Assembly (NCBI GenBank): GCA_964035575.1
Contig: OZ037857.1
Location: 1,426,001 to 1,490,000 of the forward strand
DNA length: 64,000 nucleotides
Direction: 5' to 3'
DNA from: Rhynchopus sp. YZ270_cl-10
Lineage: Eukaryota > Euglenozoa > Diplonemea > Diplonemida > Diplonemidae
Below, in pieces: positions 21,189 through 31,595 of the stretch (position 1 is the first letter of the stretch; the number at the start of each line of letters is the position of its first letter). The translations under genes and the position numbers were made by a program. The notes beneath the pieces were generated by a model. It searched no databases, was not told the DNA's origin, and saw only the letters and a program-made list of their open reading frames with translations.

Positions 21189-24100
21189 ATGGGGACAAAC
21201 GATGATGAATTGGTCAGCCTACTGAAGGAGGTCAGCGTGGTGGAGGTGCAGGGGCATGACGCCTCTCGTGCAACCGATGTTGTGTTGCGCATCGAGCCTA
21301 CTGGACGGCGGCGTGTTGCTGTTGTGGATGTGCGCACGGCACAGGCTGTAGCGACACTTCCGCTGGACGATGCCTCGCGCATGGCGTGGGATGTGCGCAC
21401 CTCCACAGTCACGCTCCCAACGAAGGAGCGCTGTGTCGTCACCTTTGCAACGTCGTCGCGCACCGCAGCTGCGGCCCGCCTCGTGCAGTCCGCAGCCAAG
21501 AGCGTCAAGGTGGCACCCCTCTTCCACAAAGGCAGCAACACCACAGGCCCCCTCGATGTCGTCCTCCGCCCACCGCCGCAGGAGCAGCGCTCTCCGGAGG
21601 GCGACTATTTCGAGGCACGGTCGCCGTCACCACAGATTGTGCGCGGGGTGCCTGCGAAGGGCCAGCCACGCGCCACACCTATCCCCCCAGAGCGTCCGCA
21701 GGAGAAGCAGAAGGCGAAGCCTCAGGAGCGCCCCCTGCCGCCATCACCATTGAAGGAAGCAGAGCCTCCCGCACCCGCAGAGGTGTTGCAGCCTGTCACG
21801 GTGCCGGACCTGAGGAAGCCGCAGGGCTTGGCAGCGTTGATCCGCAGGGTGTCTCCTGTGCGTGCCGTGAGCACACCGGAGCTGCGTCCAGTGAGTCCAC
21901 AGCGCGGGGCAGGGGACAACAAGCTGCAGCGTCTGGAGGACCAGCTCGCAGCGTTGGAGCTGCGTCTGCTGGCCTCACCTAGGTTGGGTGGTGCGAACAG
22001 TGTGCGGCGTGGCAGCCGCATGGTCAGCCCTACACGGAAAGGGAAAGGGAAGGCAAGCGGGCAGGCGCAGGGCGCAGCACAGCAGGCATCTCCAGAGCAG
22101 GCTGCCTCACCCCGCGCACTGCAGCAGTTATCGCCCTCGCAGGGGAACCGTGGGTCTGCGTTCAGCCCGGTGCACGGTGGCAAGGCTGTGCACAGTCCAA
22201 GGCAGTGTAGCATGTCGCCACCACCGCCGCAGACAGCGGTGCAAACCTTTCCGAGCACACCACCACCGAAGAGGCGGATGGCGCCGCAGGTACACCAGAC
22301 ACAGCAGGTACAGCAGATACAACAGGTACAGCAGACACAGCAGCCGCAACAGGAACGCCGCCGCTCCGGCTTCGACTCACCGTACTCGTTAGACACCCTC
22401 GAGGAAGTGCCGGTTGTGCGGGAACGGGAGGATCCGGTAGTCCCTCTTGTGCCCTGCGAAGGTGTGCACCGTGTTGAGGAGTGGGTGCGCCGTGTGGGCA
22501 GTCCGCATGAAGTCGCAATGGTCCAGCCCCACGACCGTGAGGAAAGGCCCATGCTGAGTGGCAGAGGTGGGGGTGGAGGCGGGGGATGGTCCCTCTCCAA
22601 CGACGACGCCTACCTCCGCGGTGCACGGCTGAACGCCTCCGGGAAGGACAGTGGCAGTGCGTACCTCCACACCCGCCCGCCCCTGCGTGCACCACCACCA
22701 CCACGCTCCCTTCCACCACTGGAGGAGCGGACGACCCCCACCCTGGCGCCTACACATGGTGCCTTCAGCAGGGTCACCCCTGTGCCCGAGGCTGTGCAGA
22801 TTGCCCCGGTGGTTCCACTGCCGATGCAGTTTCCTGGGTATCCTTCGCCGCCACCACCTGCGGTTGAAATGCCTGAACAAAAGCTGCAACTTTCCCCAGA
22901 AGGTGCAGCGCGGGTGGCGTCAGAGCTGTTTGGGAAGAAAGAGGTGGAGAGGCAGCCACTACCACGACGCAGAACAAAGGCGCTCTCCCCACCTCCGCCT
23001 ATGACCGTGCCGAAGGAGAGCTTGAACACTGCATGGTCTGCGCCAAGCCTGAGTTTGAACACCCCTGTTGCGACGCATCCTTGGCTCGATGAGGAAGCGT
23101 TTGGGAGGGAGCAGAGCAGCATGCCCGCCTTTGAGTCTGACGTGAAGGACGTTGCAGCAACGATACGCACCAAACCCGCTTGCACCTACAACAAACGACC
23201 CCAGGCAACATCTCGGGTACCGGTTCCACACATCGCACATACTGTCCATGAGTTTACCGACAGTTGTGACGCAGATATGAAGCGGTACAGGGCGTTGTAC
23301 ACAGTAGACAATGTGTACGTCGTGGTGAAGACGCGCGCCACAGTGGGAACATCATCGGCAATGCAAGGAAGTGCGGTGCTCAAAGTGCAGGAAGACGTTT
23401 TCCTGCATAACTGCAGCATTTCGTTGTGTTCGATTCTCATTGAGCCGACCTTCTCTGCAGCAAACATGAGAAAGCTGTCTGATGAAATTGTCGCCACCTT
23501 TGGTGCCTCTACTTCACTCCGCGAAGTGGAAATACCACCCGTCACAGCAACACCCGCTGCCCCCGCCTTCATCTTTGCGAGCCCAAACAGCGTTCAACAA
23601 AATTGCGTTCAGCTTGAAGGTGTGGCTCCGAACTCTTACACTAAGATAGCACGCTTCTCTCACGAAATGCGACTCTGTAGTACCGACAAACAACCCTTGC
23701 AATTCAAATTTGAGGGCGAGAAACGGGTGTCCCATAGTAGCTTTGAGGTGAAGGTTGTGTCTTTGGAGCAGAATGGTGTGGGTGGTGACGTGGCGGCAGC
23801 ATTGCTGAACGCAAGCGACGCGGCAGCAGATGTACTCCTATCGGAACGCCCTGACGAAGTGGATCATGAGTTCCCCCCAAACAGCTATTCCCTGGGGCCT
23901 ACTACAGGATTGTTCCCTTCGTGGGCTAAGCAGTGTGAGGCGTTGGCGATGTGTCGCGGGAAGGGCGACATCTTCCACAAAAAGCCGCAGGCTGCCTTCA
24001 TCGACCAAGGTGCCCTCGGAGATGCATGGCTCTGCTCCCTTTGCGCAGTGTTGTGCAGCAATCCTGCAATCGTGCAAAGTATCTTCCGTTGCGCCACAGC

Positions 24101-25778
24101 CTCCAGCGTAAGGCACCCCCTCGTCACCATGCGGGTCTGTGAGGTAGGGTTCTGGCAAAAGGTCGTTCTCGACCGGTTCTTTCCTGTCACGACAGAAGGG
24201 GGTGCTTGCTTTGCTCGATCCACCGAAGGCGAGCTTTGGGTCTCTCTGCTCGAAAAATGCGCCGCAAAATTGGAAGGAAGCTACGCACAACTCCAAGCCC
24301 GCGGCCGTCTTTGCGTGCCTCTCTTAGCAAGGTACTTTGCAGCGTTCAGTGGGGGAACCTTTCATGCACTACCAATGTACCTACCTGGAGCGTGCACGAC
24401 AGCTAAGATGTCGAATGTTGTATACACAAAAAAACTGCTTCAACACGCAAAGGAAAGCATCCAAAAGGGCTATTTGGTGTGTCTCTGTGCGTTAGAGGGA
24501 AGCGACGCTAAGGAAGAGGGTTTGGCCCCCTTTGGCGCTGTCACCACTATATCAAAGGTTGAAGGTAGTTCCGTTGAGGTGCTTTGCGGCGATCTTTATG
24601 ACCCTATGACCCTCGATTTTAACACAATTTGCGCAAAATTTGGAAGCGCAAGCGAGCTAATCATTGTACGAACACCGCAAATCGGAGGAGGAGAAGCTAC
24701 TCTACAACTCCCAAACTTTTTATCTGATATTCCACCTTCTGCTCTTGACGGACAACTCCTTCGAACCCTTTTCACAGAAGACAGCCAAGGCATGAAGTAC
24801 CACCTTGCACAGGCAATTCATCTATCTCTTCCTGCAGAGGCAGTGGTGTTGGACTCTGTGACTGCCGCATTTTCGCTTCGTTTGCCGTATCGGAAGTACA
24901 GCAAAGAGCAGCAGAGAAGGGATGAGGTGTTTATCGGTGTATTTGTGGTGTCAAAGACATCCTCTGCGGTGGCGTTCAGTGGGCTGCATGGGGTACGCGA
25001 GGTGGCATCCGGTGGGGTGGCGTGCAGTGTAGAGGGGGTACCGTTTGCGCGGGGTGACACTCTCACGGTGCTTCCCTTCGTTGTACGCACACCAGACAGT
25101 GTTGCAGACTTTCCCTTAGAACCCACCATGGTTGTCCACCACAACTCCTCTGCAGGCGCAACACTCACCGCGACAACCCCGCCAGCAACAGAGTTCTTCA
25201 CCCCCCTCCTCTTTGACCGGGTTGAAACGCAGTACCTCCAAAACCTTCATGCGAGCAAAACCAATTCAAAGCTCTGCACGACACGCGACGCGGGGGAGGC
25301 CTTTGTGTGTTCTAAGAGGAAGGCGAGGTACTATGCTTTGCTTGGCGTTAATGACACGGAAACGACCTGGAAGGTCATTCCCTGCGAGGTAGGCAGTGGT
25401 GGAGGCGGGGGTGGAGGAGGTGTCAACGCCGGCTGCAAAGACGCTGGATGGACTGTCGCGCATGGTGCAGAAGAGACGAACATCGCCCCTGCCACATGCC
25501 GTGTCATACGCCGCTTTGTGTGCACAGACACCTCAGTAGAACACCTCGAGCCACATTGGGACCTCCGAGCCATAGCAGATGAAACTGAATGGGGCAACAA
25601 CCCCGAATGGGACGTCAGCTGGGCATGGGTAGCACCCCTCCCCAGCGAAAAGGGGGGCAAAGCGGTGCTCCCAACCCTGAAGGAGATGCTGGGGAGGATG
25701 GAGAGGTCGGGTCGTCCCATTCGTGCGCAGGTGGGCAGGGGTGGGATTGGCATGAAAGAAATGCCGTTTACAGTGTAA
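21189..25778 (+). CDS. calpain-like protein without catalytic residues
   Basis: A single exon of 1529 residues. Residues 1-110 look like a small beta-rich (PH-like) domain. Residues 115-660 are disordered, rich in Pro, Ser and Gln, with many SPxP motifs and Q-rich repeats (QQVQQIQQVQQTQQPQQ). A further domain covers 660-890. Residues about 920-1180 are a calpain CysPc domain: DQGALGDAWLCSLCAVL, then ELWVSLLEKCAAKLEGSYAQ. The catalytic Cys position is Ala946 (GDAW where calpains have GDCW). The region where the His is expected reads GLAPFGAVTTI near 1112-1120, without His. It should therefore be inactive, as in many kinetoplastid calpain-related proteins, and may act as a scaffold. C2L/domain III-like beta modules follow at about 1210-1330. 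The last 150 residues contain a Gly run. Confidence 0.87.
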   Translation: MGTNDDELVSLLKEVSVVEVQGHDASRATDVVLRIEPTGRRRVAVVDVRTAQAVATLPLDDASRMAWDVRTSTVTLPTKERCVVTFATSSRTAAAARLVQSAAKSVKVAPLFHKGSNTTGPLDVVLRPPPQEQRSPEGDYFEARSPSPQIVRGVPAKGQPRATPIPPERPQEKQKAKPQERPLPPSPLKEAEPPAPAEVLQPVTVPDLRKPQGLAALIRRVSPVRAVSTPELRPVSPQRGAGDNKLQRLEDQLAALELRLLASPRLGGANSVRRGSRMVSPTRKGKGKASGQAQGAAQQASPEQAASPRALQQLSPSQGNRGSAFSPVHGGKAVHSPRQCSMSPPPPQTAVQTFPSTPPPKRRMAPQVHQTQQVQQIQQVQQTQQPQQERRRSGFDSPYSLDTLEEVPVVREREDPVVPLVPCEGVHRVEEWVRRVGSPHEVAMVQPHDREERPMLSGRGGGGGGGWSLSNDDAYLRGARLNASGKDSGSAYLHTRPPLRAPPPPRSLPPLEERTTPTLAPTHGAFSRVTPVPEAVQIAPVVPLPMQFPGYPSPPPPAVEMPEQKLQLSPEGAARVASELFGKKEVERQPLPRRRTKALSPPPPMTVPKESLNTAWSAPSLSLNTPVATHPWLDEEAFGREQSSMPAFESDVKDVAATIRTKPACTYNKRPQATSRVPVPHIAHTVHEFTDSCDADMKRYRALYTVDNVYVVVKTRATVGTSSAMQGSAVLKVQEDVFLHNCSISLCSILIEPTFSAANMRKLSDEIVATFGASTSLREVEIPPVTATPAAPAFIFASPNSVQQNCVQLEGVAPNSYTKIARFSHEMRLCSTDKQPLQFKFEGEKRVSHSSFEVKVVSLEQNGVGGDVAAALLNASDAAADVLLSERPDEVDHEFPPNSYSLGPTTGLFPSWAKQCEALAMCRGKGDIFHKKPQAAFIDQGALGDAWLCSLCAVLCSNPAIVQSIFRCATASSVRHPLVTMRVCEVGFWQKVVLDRFFPVTTEGGACFARSTEGELWVSLLEKCAAKLEGSYAQLQARGRLCVPLLARYFAAFSGGTFHALPMYLPGACTTAKMSNVVYTKKLLQHAKESIQKGYLVCLCALEGSDAKEEGLAPFGAVTTISKVEGSSVEVLCGDLYDPMTLDFNTICAKFGSASELIIVRTPQIGGGEATLQLPNFLSDIPPSALDGQLLRTLFTEDSQGMKYHLAQAIHLSLPAEAVVLDSVTAAFSLRLPYRKYSKEQQRRDEVFIGVFVVSKTSSAVAFSGLHGVREVASGGVACSVEGVPFARGDTLTVLPFVVRTPDSVADFPLEPTMVVHHNSSAGATLTATTPPATEFFTPLLFDRVETQYLQNLHASKTNSKLCTTRDAGEAFVCSKRKARYYALLGVNDTETTWKVIPCEVGSGGGGGGGGVNAGCKDAGWTVAHGAEETNIAPATCRVIRRFVCTDTSVEHLEPHWDLRAIADETEWGNNPEWDVSWAWVAPLPSEKGGKAVLPTLKEMLGRMERSGRPIRAQVGRGGIGMKEMPFTV

Positions 25779-27038
25779 TTCAAGAGGAACAAAAGGCTTT
25801 AAAATGTGCAGAAGGCTCATGGTTAGAGGATGGATATTTTCTGTTCAAAAAAGAAAACAAAAATATCGTGTGCATGTGCTGTTCCAATGTGGGTTGAAAT
25901 GGAAAAATTATTTTGTTAGATGTACAAGAGAGGGATAGGTTGGTTCATCGTTTCAAAGGTTTTCTTGTTTCAAATACCGGGTGCATATTACGGTAAAGGT
26001 GAATTTTAAAAACAGACAGTGGAGATTGCACAACTGTGGCAACACAACCGAGGCAACTACACTACTCCGACAATTTATCAAAAAAAAAGCAAAAAAAAAA
26101 GTGTTTGTCAATTCCTTGTTTCAGCAGCAATATAGCGAAATACGTCGCATTGCTTGAGCCTTGAGGGATATTTGTGGTCGAAAAATAGACTCCCTTTCTT
26201 GTTTTGAAAGAACAGCCTTTTTGTTTTTTTTTGTTGTTTTGTGGTGTCGTTCTTCCTTCCATACCTTTGCTTTACAAAAGATGAACCTGAGGCTTAGGTT
26301 CATCTTATAACCTTCATTCTCTCCAATTTGCCATCCTATGGGTTCACTCATTTTAGTACGGTGCACGTTTTTTGCTTTACATATGTTGACCCTCTCAAAT
26401 GCTTTCAATTCTGTGACCTGAAAGTATATGAATCTACCTTTTCTCTGCCCTTTTAATATCACGATTCCTTCCTTTTGTTGTTCCTTTTGTTGTTCTCTCC
26501 TGTCTTCTCTCCCAAGGTAATACGACCAATCTTAAATCATTGTTGTCAAATACCCATTTTCATGATGTGTTATTAGAAATATTGTTCTGTTTCTTTTTCT
26601 GTTGTTAGTGCATGATTCATTCAAAAAGGTAATTGCGCTATCAAAAACCTCCCATACTGTTGCCTGCATTTTATCTCCCGCAGCGGAGCTCTTCTTGCAG
26701 GGGTTTTTTTTGTTATAACTACAAACCATTGAAAAGCTAGATAATTTAGATGCCCCCATTTTTTATAGATATTCTATTTGTGTCACGTACCCCCTCCAAC
26801 TACAAACTGTACCCCTTTAGAAAAAAACACCCCCAAAAAAATGGATATCGCCCCTCCCATTTCAACTTCTCTCTCCCACCATACTTTCTGCTTCCGAAGC
26901 ACCCCTTTGTTTTACGGAGTGCACTTTTACTGAGTACTACTCTAAAAAACGTCCTTAGTTTTGCACTATCCAATATCCTTTAACAACCTTCAATCCACCA
27001 AAAGAATAAAAACACATTTCTCTTTCCTCAACAATACA
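25779..27038. other. gene-free stretch
   Basis: T/A-rich DNA with one strong class A-type hairpin at 26278. No coding frame is supported. The last 150 bases form the pyrimidine/A-rich leader of the gene at 27039. Confidence 0.5.
26278..26306 (+). repeat. class A stem-loop, perfect variant
   Basis: AAGATGAACCT and AGGTTCATCTT are exact complements around a 7-base loop (GAGGCTT), an 11-bp helix without a bulge. It is followed by ATAACC and TTCATTCTC. The inner sequence differs from other class A copies but pairing is perfect. Confidence 0.72.
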
Positions 27039-28466
27039 ATGAAACGATCCGCCGCAGAGACCGCCTTGGTAACGATACAAGATGACAAGCGCAGACGAGA
27101 GCAGGCAGGCTCTGTTGTTGTGAGTGGAAACAGTGGGTCGAAGTACGGCGAGCTGGTCCGTGCACGCACCTCCGCCCTCGAGGCACCTGTCATGAAGGTC
27201 ACGGGCCACAAATCTGAGGTGCTGACGATGAAGTTCTCGCCAGACGGCAACACCTTTGCCTCTGCAGGAACAGACCGCCTCATCTACATCTGGAATGTGT
27301 ACGGCAACTGCGCCAACCTGCACCGCCTGAAGGGGCACGACAACGCGATTCTCGACCTGCAGTACAGCCGCGACGGGGATCAGATCTACACTGCGTCTGC
27401 CGACAAGACTGTCTGCATTTGGGATGTCCAGACCAACACTCGGGTCAAGAAGATAAAACCTGGCGACGATGTTGTAAACGTTTGCGCCACGTGTCCGAAG
27501 GGGGATCCTCTGCTTGCTGCTGGTGGGGACGACTCTGTGGCGCGAGTCTGGGACACGCGTACCCCTAAGCGTTTTATTCATTCGTACGAAGGAGATTACC
27601 CCGTGACGGGTCTGGCGCTTGCCTCCTCAGGTGACCAGATCTATGTTGGTGACGTGAGTGGTGATGTGAACGTATGGGACACACGAAAAGAGGAGATTCT
27701 CTTCACCCTCGCAGGCCACTCCGACATGGTGACCTCGCTTGCACTCTCCCCAGACGGCACGCATCTGCTGTCGAACGGTGCGGACAACACTTTGCGGTCG
27801 TGGGATGTGCGCCCCTTTGTCTCAGGAGGCGATGCTGCACGTTGTGTAAAGATGTTTGTAGGTCATAACGTATGGAAATATTTTAGTGTCAGAAGCGACT
27901 CTCCTTTTCGAATCAAACTGAATGTGTTCATTTAGGCGTTCTGAGCATTTTGCTGTGTTGAACCTAGGTTCACATTGCCCCCTTTTCTTTGGATATATGT
28001 CGCATTTATAATTCAATCCCCCCTTTGAGAAATCATTCTCTTCCCCGAACAATAATAACCAAAAAACTACACAGCACGATGTCGACAAAAATCTTGTGAA
28101 GTGTTCGTGGCATCCAAGTGGTGACCTTGTGGGGTGTGGCTCTGCAGACCACCCACCGCATGTGTTTGTGTGGAGAACGTCTGACGAGAGGGTATGTCTT
28201 TTGTTGCTTTTTAAAACGATACGCTGCATTGCATCACACAAACAAACCTCACGCAGATTGAGTACCAGCTCCCGGGGCACAAGGCGGTTATCAACGAGGT
28301 GCAGTTCCACCCCGAAGGCAATATCATTGGCAGTTGTTCGACAGACGGGACAATGTATGTCAAAAAAACCACCTCCACACTTCTCCTTTCACACAATAAT
28401 TGAAGATGTATTATTTTTTCCACAACAAACCTACACTACAGATATCTTGGAGAATTGCAGGCATGA
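27039..28466 (+). CDS. SNRNP40: U5 snRNP 40-kDa WD40 protein (SNRNP40/Prp8-binding)
   Basis: Four exons fit: 27039-27869, 28075-28191, 28257-28354 and 28442-28466, giving about 356 residues. The introns (205, 65 and 87 bases) begin GTATGG or GTATGT. The protein follows SNRNP40 throughout: N-terminal KRSAAE, TGHKSEVLTMKFSPDGNTFA, LIYIWNVYGNC, DKTVCIWD, GADNTLRSWDVRPF, KNLVKCSW, LPGHKAVINEVQFHPEGNII, and the end TIYLGELQA, which only appears after removing the third intron. Seven WD repeats form a beta-propeller that binds Prp8 in the spliceosomal U5 snRNP. The asparagine-rich GNVH region of the human protein is replaced by the exon 1/2 junction (GHN-HDVDKN). Confidence 0.93.
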
Positions 28467-29209
28467 AGTTCCTCATATCTCGGGAGTGCTGGCAGTACAG
28501 TACAAAAAAGTTACGGGAAATGGGGGACTGGTTAGGTTGGGTTTACGGGATCGGGGGGGAGGACAACAGCATTGCAGACGAAAGCAAAGGACAGCTTTTG
28601 GGGGGTGGAAAAGAATAAAGACAAAAACAATAATGGTCCCCAAAAAAGGGTCTGAAAACAAAAAAACAAGAGGCAATCTGGCCTCTCTCGACCAACCCCA
28701 AAATGCGGGTCTGTCTTCTCTGTCACCCTACGTACCCCCTACACCCTTCTCCCCTATTCTATTTTTCTTCTCCGTTTTCACCTGCTTCTGTTCCACAGTA
28801 TTCAATGGTATTTCAATGTCCTGCACGTATCGTGGAGGATGTTTGCATGAAAACATCTTTCTGTTCACACTATGGTACAGATAACCCATTAGTCCTTGGT
28901 ATACCTTCTGTTGTTGTCCGCAAGGTACTTATGCTTTCATCCGAGGTTGGCATCGTACAGTGGGTCCATCGGAGGTGTCTGCACCAAACTATTCTTTATT
29001 GCTTTGTAAAATCTACCGTTCACCCAAAGAGGCATAATTACCCCACCATTTGTCCACTTTTGGAGGTCCAGAGGTGTTCACATCCCCGGACCCAAAGTAC
29101 CCCTTTTTAATTTAATTGCTTTTTTTTTTTACTCTAAAAATCCCCGCTTTCACCAGCATTTTTTCCCCCTCTCAGGAACGTTCCCTTTTTCCACTTTCAC
29201 TTTGCATCT
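28467..29209. other. intergenic stretch
   Basis: Purine-rich then pyrimidine-rich DNA. An open frame at 28703-29110 has no recognisable domain. A candidate acceptor (CCCCCTCTCAG) ends at 29175, 34 bases before the next start. Confidence 0.4.
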
Positions 29210-30085
29210 ATGAAGGTCCTTCTTGCAGGCGCCACGGGGTACCTTGGGAGGAACACTCTAGAGGAGCTGCTTCGGTGCGGCTATGACACCACTGCTTTGG
29301 TCAGGGCACAGAGTCGTACGAACGACGCATTCGCAGAGGGGGTGACAGTGGTGGAGGCGGAGGTGACGGATGCTGCTACGTTGAAAGGATGCTGCGCTGG
29401 GGTGGACGTCGTCATCTCCTGCGTCGGGATCACCAGACAACGTGACGGGATGACTTATGAGGCCGTAGACTATCAGGCAAACAGAAACCTCCTTGACGAA
29501 GCGCTAGCACAGAACGTCCGCAGGTTCATCTACGTCTCTGTATACAAAGGCGAGGTACTGCGCCACACCGTACAGCTCTGTGCTGCAAAGGAACGCTTCG
29601 CAGACGAGCTTGCATCCTCGGGGATAGGGTACTGCGTTGTTCGCCCGAACGGATTCTTTTCGGATATGACCGAATTTTATGAGATGGCGAAAAACGGGAG
29701 GGTATACCTCTTTGGCGACGGAAGCCTCCGTTTGACCCCAATCCACGGTGCAGACCTGGCGAGGGAGGTTGTGAAGCAGATTGAGTCAACCGATGTGGGA
29801 TTGGACATTGGTGGCCCTGAGACCTTGACGCAAAGGGAGATAGCGTTGCTCGCATTTGAGGCCCTAGGAAAGCCGCCGAAGATTACCTACATCCCCCATT
29901 GGATGCGGAAGTGTGCACTCTCCCTGGCGCGTGTCTTCATGTCTCGGGAGAGCTTTGGACCAACAGAGTTCTTCTTGAACGCCGCAGCCATGGATACAGC
30001 ATGCCCTGAGTACGGCAAAGAGACGCTAAAGGACTACTTCACAGAGCTTGCAGAGAAAGAAGCGAAGAAGTGTACAGAGAAATGA
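29210..30085 (+). CDS. atypical short-chain dehydrogenase (NmrA/NDUFA9-like), NAD(P)-binding
   Basis: A single exon of 291 residues. The Rossmann motif GATGYLG (residues 7-13) starts after one beta strand. ALVRAQSR near residue 33 is the adenosine-phosphate-binding strand end, and DVVISCVGITRQ near 65 is the next conserved strand. YVVRPNGFF-type sequence (GYCVVRPNGFFSD) and LTPIHGADLA are typical of atypical SDR subgroup 5 (divinyl reductase, NDUFA9 and related). There is no obvious targeting peptide. The substrate is unknown. The start lies 34 bases after a CTCAG acceptor-like site. Confidence 0.85.
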   Translation: MKVLLAGATGYLGRNTLEELLRCGYDTTALVRAQSRTNDAFAEGVTVVEAEVTDAATLKGCCAGVDVVISCVGITRQRDGMTYEAVDYQANRNLLDEALAQNVRRFIYVSVYKGEVLRHTVQLCAAKERFADELASSGIGYCVVRPNGFFSDMTEFYEMAKNGRVYLFGDGSLRLTPIHGADLAREVVKQIESTDVGLDIGGPETLTQREIALLAFEALGKPPKITYIPHWMRKCALSLARVFMSRESFGPTEFFLNAAAMDTACPEYGKETLKDYFTELAEKEAKKCTEK

Positions 30086-30252
30086 AGCGGGAGACAGAGA
30101 GAGAGGGAGAGGTGGTGGTGGTATCATATTGTCCTTAGTTGTTTGGGGAGGGGGGAGAAACGCTCAGAAGTGTTATTCTCGATATTGCAAAAAAAAAAAA
30201 AAAAGTATTGCGAAAAATCGTTGTTTTATTCACCCCGCGCGAATGTGATCAA

Positions 30253-30288
30253 AAGGTGACTAAGCATGAGAGGCTGAGGGGTCATCTT
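30253..30288 (+). repeat. class A stem-loop
   Basis: AAGGTGA and CTAAGC pair with GCTGAG and TCATCTT around ATGAGAG, with a GGG bulge on the 3' side. It is followed by ATAAATCAACTTCTTTT. Confidence 0.75.
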
Positions 30289-30307
30289 ATAAATCAACTT
30301 CTTTTGT

Positions 30308-30352
30308 AGTGCCTGCGTCCGCCAATGAATGAGGCGTTTTTTTTTTTCAACT
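30308..30352 (+). repeat. class D stem-loop, 3' arm eroded
   Basis: AGTGCCTGCGTCCGCC, then GAGGCGTTTTTT and TCAACTTCTCTTTTT. The closing GCACT is lost into a T run, but the 5' arm and downstream tract match class D. Confidence 0.6.
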
Positions 30353-30388
30353 TCTCTTTTTTTGATGCTGTGCGATAACGAATATGAT

Positions 30389-30420
30389 AAGGTGACTAAG
30401 CACGAGAGGCTTAGGATCAT
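30389..30420 (+). repeat. class A stem-loop
   Basis: AAGGTGA and CTAAGC pair with GCTTAG and TCAT around ACGAGAG, the consensus loop. The following CTTAT is deleted and the tract continues AAACTTTTCTTATTTT. Confidence 0.75.
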
Positions 30421-30442
30421 AAACTTTTCTTATTTTTTTTTC

Positions 30443-30495
30443 AGGTGAATAAGCATAAGCACACAGAGAGTGTGTGTGTGTGCTTAGATTCATCT
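30443..30495 (+). repeat. class A stem-loop, extended inner helix
   Basis: AGGTGAATAAGCA pairs with TGCTTAGATTCATCT. Between them a second helix of ACACA/TGTGT type surrounds AGAGAG. The extension preserves pairing, which supports an RNA-structure role. Confidence 0.65.
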
Positions 30496-30939
30496 CCAAT
30501 CAAAACCCTTTTTCTTCTCTCTGCGGTTTATAACCCCGTGGAAGCGTTTGCATTTTGAGTGATATGTCACACAAGAGATTGCACTGTCTATTTTCTGTCT
30601 TCTTGCCAGACACAAGAAATGTGCACAAAAACATTGTTTTTTTCTGTTTCTCCTATATATTTTTTCGCCTTCTCAATTTTTTCTCAATTTTTTCTCAATT
30701 TTTCGCTCAATAAAGCTCTCAATCATTGTGATATTAGAAGGGGGGTTGTTTCTTCGCACCCACCCAAAGAGATATGGCAATACTGAGGAGGGTCCCTCAA
30801 AGGAATTTCTTCGGAGTTGAGTTTTTCAAAAAAAAGCTCGCACACAAACACCTCACATCGCATCTGACAATCTCGAATGGCGAATAATACATAAAAAAAG
30901 AGCGCTCCACCCCCTCTTATCGACAACCCCCCTTTTTTT

Positions 30940-30999
30940 GTGCAAAATCCGTACAGCGGATGCTGTACTATAACGAACCACAAAGTAAAACTACAAGTT
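30940..30999 (+). repeat. 60-bp direct repeat, left copy
   Basis: Matches 37817-37876 at 56 of 60 positions in the same orientation. It contains a small hairpin (GTACAGC...GCTGTAC). The two copies bracket the whole Crinkler/RHS-like cluster. Confidence 0.85.
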
Positions 31000-31074
31000 G
31001 GGGTGATCTGGGGTCTTTTTTTTCAGGAAAATTCACAAAAATTCACACAAATTGAAGTTGAAATTCACCAAAAC

Positions 31075-31595
31075 GGTGACTTGCCTCGTACTGCCATGTC
31101 CCAGAAGCAAGACGCTGTTACAAAGGCAGAAGCTAGTGTGTCGAAGTTGGAAAAAGATCAGGAGACTCTGAGTAATCAGAGGACCGCTCTTGCTGAACTG
31201 TACAACAAAGATGCAATTTGGAAGCAAGACGGTACCATGAACGTAACGTGCAGCCTACCAGACAATATACGGAATCTGTTCCTGGGTAAACCGACTCGTA
31301 CAATGGTTTCCGAGAAGTACGCCGAGCTCGAGGACGAACTGAAGGTATGACCCTTGCTTTTCACACCCATTTTTTATTTTATCTTTTCTAGTATGACCCA
31401 TTCACAACATGTGTGTGTTGGGGTTGCAATTGTCGACACTGGTGATGCACAGTGTGATGCAACTTTGTTGTTATTTTGTTGTTTGTAGTTTTGTACATTC
31501 ATTTTCCACACACCTTACAGATACTTCAGGGAGATCTGTCGAGTGCACGCAGGAACCTGGTGTTGGTGAGGGCAGGTGCAGTGAAGAGTGCTCCT
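31075..31595 (+). repeat. 521-bp header module, copy 1
   Basis: Collinear without gaps with 34704-35224, with about a dozen mismatches (roughly 98% identity), including the intron. Homology stops abruptly on both sides. Confidence 0.88.

Larger units (their letters stand above)
30086..30939. other. gene-free stretch with a dense hairpin cluster
   Basis: Four stem-loops (class A, D, A and an extended class A) lie within 245 bases downstream of the dehydrogenase, then T-rich DNA with a repeated TCTCAATTTTT near 30672-30705. No coding frame. Confidence 0.5.

Noticed and set aside
21722-22889. Long minus-strand frames opposite the calpain-like gene (up to 292 residues)
   Set aside because: Shadows of a GC-rich, Pro/Ser-rich plus-strand coding region; low-complexity composition.
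28703-29110. 135-residue frame between the WD40 and dehydrogenase genes
   Set aside because: No domain, biased composition and no start context; intergenic pyrimidine-rich DNA explains it.
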